DNA from: Duodenibacillus massiliensis
GTDB taxonomy: Bacteria > Pseudomonadota > Gammaproteobacteria > Burkholderiales > Burkholderiaceae_F
DNA: 64,000 nt
Direction: 5' to 3'
Assembly (NCBI RefSeq): GCF_900128485.1
Contig: NZ_LT635856.1
Location: forward strand, 14,045-78,044
Shown here: positions 59,141-64,000 of the stretch, in pieces
Numbering within the stretch: position 1 is the stretch's first letter
How the letters are laid out: each line of letters opens with the position of its first letter
Translations under genes and position numbers: made by a program
Notes under the pieces: generated by a model
Told to the model about the DNA's origin: nothing
The model's database searches: none
What the model saw: only the letters and a program-made list of their open reading frames with translations

Positions 59141-59188
59141 GATTGGCGTCGTGAGGGCAGTTCTCAAACTGCAAAAGGAGGACACGCT

Positions 59189-59464
59189 ATGCAAGCGTTC
59201 CAAGGTGCTGCTCAAACGCAGCCGTCAACATTCAATCTCCCGTTCGCCATCACGGCGCTCATCAAACACCAGCTGACCTCCGGCGAAGCCAAGGACTACG
59301 CGATTATGTCGTGTTCCGAAGCCAAGAACATCCTCATCGCCGTAGCCGATTCGGCCGAAAGCGATAGCCAGATGCTTTCCACCGCAGGGCTTCTCAGCGT
59401 CATCAAATCCGCCGCTTCCATTTTGGAATGCGCAGAACTCCTCGTTAATGAGACGGAGAAATGA
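59189..59464 (+). CDS. Small protein in the icd position upstream of the antirepressor-like gene
   Basis: 91 residues from ATG 59189, AAAGGAGG eight bases upstream; the frame is open further left but that is the C4-like RNA. FNLPFAITALIKHQLTSGEA, KNILIAVADSAESDSQMLS: helical. Its stop overlaps the start of the Rha gene (ATGA), so translation of the two is likely coupled, as for icd and ant of P1. Confidence 0.6.
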   Translation: MQAFQGAAQTQPSTFNLPFAITALIKHQLTSGEAKDYAIMSCSEAKNILIAVADSAESDSQMLSTAGLLSVIKSAASILECAELLVNETEK

Positions 59465-60018
59465 AAATGACTCATACCGCTATCGTTACCCCGCCCGTCG
59501 TCCAAGATCATGACGGGCGTCCCATGACCACGAGCTTCCAGGTTGCGAAGTACTTCAACAAACGTCACGACCACGTCCTCCGTGACATCGACAACCTGAT
59601 TAAAAAGCGCCCCGATTTAGGTGTGTCCAATTTTGGGGAGTCTTTTGAAAACAAGGCTTTAGGTACTGTTCAGAACCACAAGGTTCGTTTTTATTACATG
59701 GATCAAAAAGGCTTTACTCTGCTCTCCATGGGCTTTACGGGCGACAGGGCTCTCGGCTTCAAAATCGCTTATATCGACCAATTCGAGGCTATGGCGAAAG
59801 CTATTGCCAACGCAAAGACGAACTACCTGCAAGACTACATCAACAAGCTGACGATGCTGGAGAACAAGAGAGAACGCTCGTCCGTTGCTGGGCAAGCCTT
59901 ACATGAGTGGAAGACCGAAAAAGGACAACTGGAACTCGAAGTGAAGGAAGCGGAAAAGAAGGTGCAGCCGGAACTGCCGCTGCAGATCAGCGTTTCCATC
60001 GAAAATAAGGAGAAGTAA
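59461..60018 (+). CDS. Rha-family phage regulatory protein / antirepressor candidate
   Basis: 185 residues. MTTSFQVAKYFNKRHDHVLR, DIDNLIKKRPDLG, YYMDQKGFTLLSMGFTGDRA and FKIAYIDQFEAMAKAIANAK are the Rha domain. A coiled C-terminal part follows. Rha proteins interfere with lysogenic regulation, and related KilA/Ant proteins relieve repression. With the non-cleavable CI and the C4-like RNA, a role in induction is plausible. ATG 59467 is an alternative start with better ribosome-site spacing. Confidence 0.85.
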   Translation: MKMTHTAIVTPPVVQDHDGRPMTTSFQVAKYFNKRHDHVLRDIDNLIKKRPDLGVSNFGESFENKALGTVQNHKVRFYYMDQKGFTLLSMGFTGDRALGFKIAYIDQFEAMAKAIANAKTNYLQDYINKLTMLENKRERSSVAGQALHEWKTEKGQLELEVKEAEKKVQPELPLQISVSIENKEK

Positions 60019-60019
60019 A

Positions 60020-60253
60020 ATGAAACAGATCGACCTCACCCCTATCTATAAGGCCGCCGCGAAGGTTATGGCAGAAAACGGTATCGAAGAAATCCGCCTC
60101 CGCCTTTTGAAGGATGATGACGGCCCGTCAGCCATCGACTTCGAGATCAACGGCGCGGGCTATATGTCCAACTTCGAGGAATATATCCCCACCATCAAGG
60201 CCGTTGAGTCCGACATGATGAAGTTGGTCATCAGCCGCCCTGACAACGCGTAA
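60020..60253 (+). CDS. Hypothetical early protein, 77 residues
   Basis: ATG 60020 one base after the Rha stop, with AGGAG upstream. MKQIDLTPIYKAAAKVMAEN then EEIRLRLLKDDDGPSAIDFE: compact alpha/beta. Last gene of the operon, followed by a terminator. Function unknown. Confidence 0.6.
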   Translation: MKQIDLTPIYKAAAKVMAENGIEEIRLRLLKDDDGPSAIDFEINGAGYMSNFEEYIPTIKAVESDMMKLVISRPDNA

Positions 60254-60279
60254 CCATCTTCGCGGCGTCACGAAAATGG

Positions 60280-60317
60280 TCCCCGCCAACCGAAGGCTGA
60301 CGGGGATTGTTTTTATA
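60280..60317 (+). terminator. Terminator of the phage B early operon
   Basis: TCCCCG (60280) pairs with CGGGGA (60301), with an inner GCC/GGC extension, followed by TTG and five T. It faces the convergent accessory genes. Confidence 0.75.
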
Positions 60318-60810
60318 TAAAATCAGTCATTTCATTGATTATATTATCATGCGTATCAGGAATTAAACTAACCAATTCGCCAGTTATCGAATCTACGATA
60401 TTGGTCGGAACATTTCTTTTCTTGGACACATATATATAAACAACACCGAGAAAGGCCTTAAATTTAAGAGTTTCCGCCAAAGACAATCGCATCAATCCTT
60501 GATTATCCAATAATATTTGTTTGAGTGCAAAAAGGAATAGAATTTGAGCCGCACCGGCAGTCCCATATTTCCTAGAAAAAATCACCATCCGCACCCTAAT
60601 ATCTCTATTTGTATATAGCGACCCCGTAGCTAATTTAGCTACATCATTCGCAATCTTAGCCGCTTCCTGATTAACACCAACAACGCTGACTATCCTTTCC
60701 ACTTCTTTATTGATAGAAACCTGACGCGTAGCATTGTTGAAACAGAAGAGCGCGACGGCCAAAACAATGCCACCAATGACGATCCCGATAATCAGTCCTG
60801 AGCTCATCAT
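60313..60810 (-). CDS. Membrane-anchored accessory protein
   Basis: 165 residues from ATG 60810 (GGAG upstream, overlapping the previous stop). Residues 3-24 (SSGLIIGIVIGGIVLAVALF) are a membrane anchor; the rest is a helical cytoplasmic or periplasmic domain (LATGSLYTNRDIRVRMVIFS, FLFALKQILLDNQGL). AT-rich codons unlike the phage genes around it. Paired with the secreted protein upstream and placed beside the integrase, a typical lysogenic-conversion site. Not recognised. Confidence 0.65.
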   Translation of the reverse strand: MMSSGLIIGIVIGGIVLAVALFCFNNATRQVSINKEVERIVSVVGVNQEAAKIANDVAKLATGSLYTNRDIRVRMVIFSRKYGTAGAAQILFLFALKQILLDNQGLMRLSLAETLKFKAFLGVVYIYVSKKRNVPTNIVDSITGELVSLIPDTHDNIINEMTDFI

Positions 60811-61301
60811 TTTGCACTCCCTCGTTTGACAGCATTCATCACCGTGCAAAGCAATTGAAGCTCGCTTTCAATTACGGATTGAGGCATAGGATAAAGCCAC
60901 TCATTTTGGGAAAATTGCTCTGTCACATCGCCCTCTGCAAAATAATCACTAAAGCCGATATTGTTTAGCTTTTTTATTCTCCACCCTTTGCAATCAATTT
61001 CATTTAAACTTGCTAATGATTTTGTTTGCGGTTGCCCTTTTACACTCGCGCCTTTTGCGTAGCTAATAATCGACCAGATTTTATTTTCATCATGAACGGG
61101 GCCGACAAAAAGAAAAGCGTTTAAATTTTTCAAAAACGTACCGGGGCAAATTTCACCACGCATCTCCTTTTCAACTAACGAAGAACCTTTTTTCGGAACG
61201 GTCATTTTGAACCCGCCGACGACAATTTCTTCCGCCGAAAAAGAAGGCACAGACATAGCAATACAAGCCACTCCCGCCAAACAGGCAATAACCCTTTTCA
61301 T
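60807..61301 (-). CDS. Secreted accessory protein
   Basis: 164 residues. MKRVIACLAGVACIAMSVPS, then FSA before AEEIVV, is a Sec signal peptide with likely cleavage after Ala23. The mature domain has three Cys and is beta-rich (FLFVGPVHDENKIWSIISYA), with no known motif. AT-rich. Overlaps the integrase stop and its membrane partner by four bases each, so all three can share a transcript and be expressed in the lysogen. Confidence 0.65.
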   Translation of the reverse strand: MKRVIACLAGVACIAMSVPSFSAEEIVVGGFKMTVPKKGSSLVEKEMRGEICPGTFLKNLNAFLFVGPVHDENKIWSIISYAKGASVKGQPQTKSLASLNEIDCKGWRIKKLNNIGFSDYFAEGDVTEQFSQNEWLYPMPQSVIESELQLLCTVMNAVKRGSAK

Positions 61302-62545
61302 TTGTCCACCTTGCTAAAACAAAAATCCGCCCACGCGGTCATCAATTCACGCCGGCGCAGGAATAACGTCTGCCGCTCATACGCACCGTTGTAGCCGTCG
61401 TTCAGTTTGTGGTGCAGACAAAGATGCGCCACCCGCACGTCAAACCGCTTATCGTTTCCCAAACTGTCGTCCTGACTCCAGGTCATAAACGTGGCCCGAG
61501 CGATTCCGTGCTGAGTCGGACGTACCGTCTTCCCGCGCTTCAGAGTCTCGGCCTTGTCCGTCCAATCGCCAGGCGTCAATTTGACAAGCCGCCCGAGCAT
61601 CGTATCCGTCATCACGTTACCGTAACGATTCGGGAAGATCAGCCCTTCATGCGGTCGATCAATGCTTTTCAGAAACTCAATCACCTTCGGGGCCAGCGGC
61701 ACAATCAATGCGCCGTTGCTGGAGACCTTCAGTTGTTCGGGCGGGACTGTCCAAATCTTCTCTTCCCAGTCTATCTGATCCCAACGGGCTTCCCGCGCCG
61801 TCTGCGAACGCGTCGCCGTCAGAATGGAAAACTCAAAGCACTGTCGGCTACTGATCTGCTTTTCGGCCATAGAGGCAGCGAAGAAGTCCGGCAACTCGCT
61901 TACCGCCAACGCCCCGCGGTTTTGTTTGACGTGTCGATTGTTCGGCAAAAGAAACTGCAACGCCCCATGACGATCCGCCGGATTGTCCCTGTCGGTGTAG
62001 CCCTTCGCCTTCGCCCAGTCGAAGACCTTTTTGGCGAAACCGAGGCACCTATCCACAATGTCCGGTTTATCCCAAATAGCCGCCGCAATCTCGGCCACGT
62101 CCGCAGGCTTGATCTCGTCAATAAGCTTGTCACCGATTCTCGGCCACACGTGACAACGCATCCGGCTTTCGAAAACACGATGAGACTTTGAAAGCTCCTC
62201 CCAGTTGCCTACGTCGATATTCCACTGCATGTACTCGTCGCAGACTTTTCGGAAAGTTTTCTTTGCCACGGACACGGGCTTTTTCTTTTTCGAGGCTTCG
62301 ATCTCTTTCACAAAATCTTCAGCACCAAGTCCCATCAGCCGGGCAGTCATAGCCCGCGCATTCGCCAAAGCGATACTTGCAGCACTGCCCAGACCTACGT
62401 CATACCTCTTGCCATTTACCTGACGACGCAGCACCCAAGCCCGTGAGCCACCTTTAATCACGAGGTACAAACCTTTGGTCAACTCGTCCCGATATACGCC
62501 GTCGCCAAGATTTCCCAAGGTTCTTTGTGAGAGTTTGGCTTTCAT
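61298..62545 (-). CDS. P4-type tyrosine integrase of phage B
   Basis: 415 residues. N-terminal DUF4102-like domain (YRDELTKGLYLVIKGGSRAW, KRYDVGLGSAASIALANARA), central SAM-like domain and catalytic core: Arg246 (TATRSQTAREARW), His346/Arg350 (HGIARATFMTW), His378-379 (LCLHHKLN) and Tyr389 (NGAYERQ). It integrates and excises phage DNA at a tRNA-end-type site. The start faces the right attachment region, the usual P4-type orientation. Confidence 0.94.
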   Translation of the reverse strand: MKAKLSQRTLGNLGDGVYRDELTKGLYLVIKGGSRAWVLRRQVNGKRYDVGLGSAASIALANARAMTARLMGLGAEDFVKEIEASKKKKPVSVAKKTFRKVCDEYMQWNIDVGNWEELSKSHRVFESRMRCHVWPRIGDKLIDEIKPADVAEIAAAIWDKPDIVDRCLGFAKKVFDWAKAKGYTDRDNPADRHGALQFLLPNNRHVKQNRGALAVSELPDFFAASMAEKQISSRQCFEFSILTATRSQTAREARWDQIDWEEKIWTVPPEQLKVSSNGALIVPLAPKVIEFLKSIDRPHEGLIFPNRYGNVMTDTMLGRLVKLTPGDWTDKAETLKRGKTVRPTQHGIARATFMTWSQDDSLGNDKRFDVRVAHLCLHHKLNDGYNGAYERQTLFLRRRELMTAWADFCFSKVDK

Positions 62546-62572
62546 AAAAACTCCTCAACCAGGGAAGATTCT

Positions 62573-62652
62573 CTTCCCTAGTTTCTTCCCTAGTTGAGGT
62601 TAACACAAATTGATAAAGGCGAACACTTGTGAATAGGGAAGAACTAGGGAAG
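62573..62652. repeat. CTTCCCTAGT repeats upstream of the phage B integrase
   Basis: CTTCCCTAGTTT-CTTCCCTAGT at 62573 and an inverted AGGGAAGAACTAGGGAAG at 62635. The first copy matches the block at 21911 with one mismatch in 22. Probably arm-type binding sites and autoregulatory sites of the phage B integrase. Confidence 0.6.
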
Positions 62653-62665
62653 CAAGGATGCTTCA

Positions 62666-62750
62666 AGTCCCGTCATCACTAACGAAAAACCCCTGAAGCC
62701 AACGGCGACAGGGGTTCACGCGAAAAGCGAAAAAGCACTGGTTGGTAGGA
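62666..62750. other. Gene-free stretch with tRNA-end-like and hairpin sequences
   Basis: TTCAAGTCCCGTCATCAC (about 62662) looks like a T-loop and acceptor strand without a tRNA body. AACCCCTG and CAGGGGTT (about 62688 and 62709) form a hairpin with a T-run on the minus strand. No gene is seen from 62546 to 63010 apart from the repeats listed separately. Confidence 0.35.
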
Positions 62751-62763
62751 ACTGGGCCTACCA
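62750..62763 (+). other. tRNA 3'-end-like attachment core, right end of phage B / left end of element C
   Basis: AACTGGGCCTACCA has the form of an acceptor strand ending in CCA. Its first nine bases repeat at 21859. No tRNA body lies upstream here. An element with an integrase reading away from such a core (63011) is the standard P4-type layout. Confidence 0.5.
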
Positions 62764-62921
62764 TAATTCGAATTTCAGATATTCTCAGATAATCTCCCTC
62801 AGTCTCCATTGTTCACCTAATACGATGAATTTAAATGGAAACACTGCCTACCGTCAGTCTCTGTTGTTCTCTGTCGTTCTATATCAAACTCCCTCCAGCT
62901 CGCGAATGATTTCACCCAACT

Positions 62922-62985
62922 ATGCTCCCAATGGGTATGATTTCTTCGGAATTTTTCATTTTTTCTTCGGAACTTTTGGGAGCAT
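62922..62985. repeat. Arm-like repeats upstream of the element C integrase
   Basis: ATGCTCCCAAT at 62922 and inverted TTGGGAGCAT at 62976 match the tandem repeats at 21785. Between them TTTCTTCGGAA occurs twice (62941, 62962). They lie just upstream of the integrase start and may be its arm sites or its promoter operators. Confidence 0.6.
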
Positions 62986-63010
62986 AGCCTCCAACCCGCA
63001 GGAGAGCGGC

Positions 63011-64000
63011 ATGAGAGTAGCTGAACGCCTCACAGCGATACGACTGAAGACCCTTGAAAAGGACACTGCCTGCGGCGTTGTGCCGGGGCTTTACGTGACT
63101 GTCCGGAAGCTCGCCGACGGATCGTTTGCCAAGTATTTTGTTCTCAAAGATCGAAAACAAAAACGCTCCTACACCATCGGAAAATTTCCGGACATCTCAC
63201 TCTCAGAAGCATTCACCAAGGCAGCAGAATGGCGAGACCTCATCCTCAAGGGCGATGACCCTTCCAAACAACTCTTAGAGGCCTCCTCTCCCCAAAAACT
63301 GACGTATGAGAATCTCATGTTTCAATGGGTCGAATTCAACAATAAACGCGGCCGGTGGAAAGATGACAAGAAACCTCGACTCGGCGTGTGGCAAGGATAT
63401 TTCAGAAACCACATTCCAGACTCGCTGCGCCAGTGTCCGGCCGCTGAATTAACGCCCGAGATGTTTGCTGACGCGCTGGCGGAAAAATGGCGGACCATGA
63501 CCAACACCCCGGAAAAGATTCTTGCTGACACCAGGAATGCCATTGACTGGGCAATCCGACAAGAAATCATTCCGCCAATGATCAACCCGGCGCGCATTCA
63601 CGGCGGAAAACTTGGAGACCTACTGCCGTTGAACAGACCGGAAACCGGCCACGAACCGGCTCTCCCCGTCCAAAAGATGCCGGCATTCTTCAAAATGCTC
63701 ATGGAATACACCCTTTCGAGCCCTGCCGCCAGATGCTTGGCCTTTGCCATCCTGACGGCAGCCAGAAACTCTACCGCTCGAGAGGCCACTTGGAGTGAAA
63801 TCCAAAAGGACGATGACGGCAACTGGATCCACCTGATTCCGCGTTCACGCATGAAGGTCAAGGCCGAAGGCTTGCCGTTTGACCGAAAGACCCCTCTGAG
63901 TTCCGTTGCGGTCAGGCTGCTGGAAACCATGCCGAGAGTCAAATATGAAGGACAGGATTACCTCTTTCCCAGTATCTTTCATCGTAGCCTCAAGCCGATG
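63011..64000 (+). CDS. P4-type tyrosine integrase of element C (partial)
   Basis: ATG 63011 with AGGAGAG upstream; 330 residues are visible and the frame runs off the window. DUF4102-like N-terminus (GVVPGLYVTVRKLADGSFAK, RSYTIGKFPDISLSEAFTKA), central core-binding domain, and the catalytic Arg252 in LTAARNSTAREATW. The His-x-x-Arg and Tyr lie beyond the edge. Only distantly similar to the phage B integrase, so it serves a different element or phage A. Confidence 0.9.
   Translation, partial: MRVAERLTAIRLKTLEKDTACGVVPGLYVTVRKLADGSFAKYFVLKDRKQKRSYTIGKFPDISLSEAFTKAAEWRDLILKGDDPSKQLLEASSPQKLTYENLMFQWVEFNNKRGRWKDDKKPRLGVWQGYFRNHIPDSLRQCPAAELTPEMFADALAEKWRTMTNTPEKILADTRNAIDWAIRQEIIPPMINPARIHGGKLGDLLPLNRPETGHEPALPVQKMPAFFKMLMEYTLSSPAARCLAFAILTAARNSTAREATWSEIQKDDDGNWIHLIPRSRMKVKAEGLPFDRKTPLSSVAVRLLETMPRVKYEGQDYLFPSIFHRSLKPM

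Noticed and set aside
58919-59188. N-terminal extension of the 59189 gene from TTG 58919
   Set aside because: The extension would cover the C4-like RNA hairpins and has biased composition; ATG 59189 has a strong ribosome site.
60313-61301. Calling the accessory pair a toxin-antitoxin system
   Set aside because: One protein has a signal peptide and the other a membrane anchor; neither shows toxin or antitoxin motifs.
21868-62695. AAAAACCC as attachment core of phage B (21868 and about 62685)
   Set aside because: Only eight low-complexity bases; AACTGGGCC with tRNA-like context is the better candidate, though still short.
1-64000. CRISPR array or complete tRNA gene
   Set aside because: No regularly spaced direct repeats with unique spacers; only tRNA-end-like fragments at 21849-21867, about 62662 and 62750, with no cloverleaf.

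Overview
The whole window is temperate-phage DNA; I see no host housekeeping gene, rRNA or complete tRNA. The phage relatives that can be recognised (a Bordetella BPP-1-like podovirus head module, P2-type tail genes, P4-type integrases) and the moderately high GC suggest a betaproteobacterial host, perhaps a gut Burkholderiales such as Sutterellaceae. That host call is an inference from phage content only.

Phage A (1 to about 21.9 kb) is a contractile-tailed phage. From right to left on the minus strand it carries the late module: small and large terminase, portal, a prohead-protease/major-capsid fusion, neck and tail-completion genes, sheath, tube, a frameshifting tail chaperone, and a tape measure that runs off the left edge. 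A HAD-phosphatase cargo gene and small membrane proteins separate it from the replication gene, which carries iteron-like repeats that look like an origin. A cro/cI switch with palindromic operators (16.0-16.9 kb) divides this from a plus-strand early operon: small proteins, a structured non-coding segment, a P63C protein, SSB, a DUF2303 protein and an AlpA-like excisionase.

Phage B (about 21.9 to 62.7 kb) is a complete podovirus-like prophage. Minus-strand late genes run from terminase (50 kb) through tail spikes, head-neck microproteins, portal, scaffold, capsid, tail tube adaptors, a holin/endolysin/nested-spanin cassette and three large internal virion proteins, one of them a 1607-residue polyvalent protein. 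A six-fold repeated, direction-specific motif (CGTCCATAAA core) stands before late transcription units and is probably the late promoter. A four-gene plus-strand cassette interrupts the late region. Replication genes (DnaC-like, DUF1376), cro/cI, a YqaJ exonuclease with a putative annealing protein, many microproteins, a C4-like antisense RNA upstream of a Rha-type regulator, a two-gene accessory pair and a P4-type integrase complete it.

Element C starts at about 62.75 kb with a second P4-type integrase running off the right edge. Repeats suggest that phage B is inserted at a tRNA-3'-end-like core which lies between two sets of a different repeat (TGCTCCCAAT), one next to phage A's excisionase and one next to element C's integrase. 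The pre-insertion sequence therefore looks like an attP-type junction between phage A and element C (tandem prophages, or one phage), later invaded by phage B.
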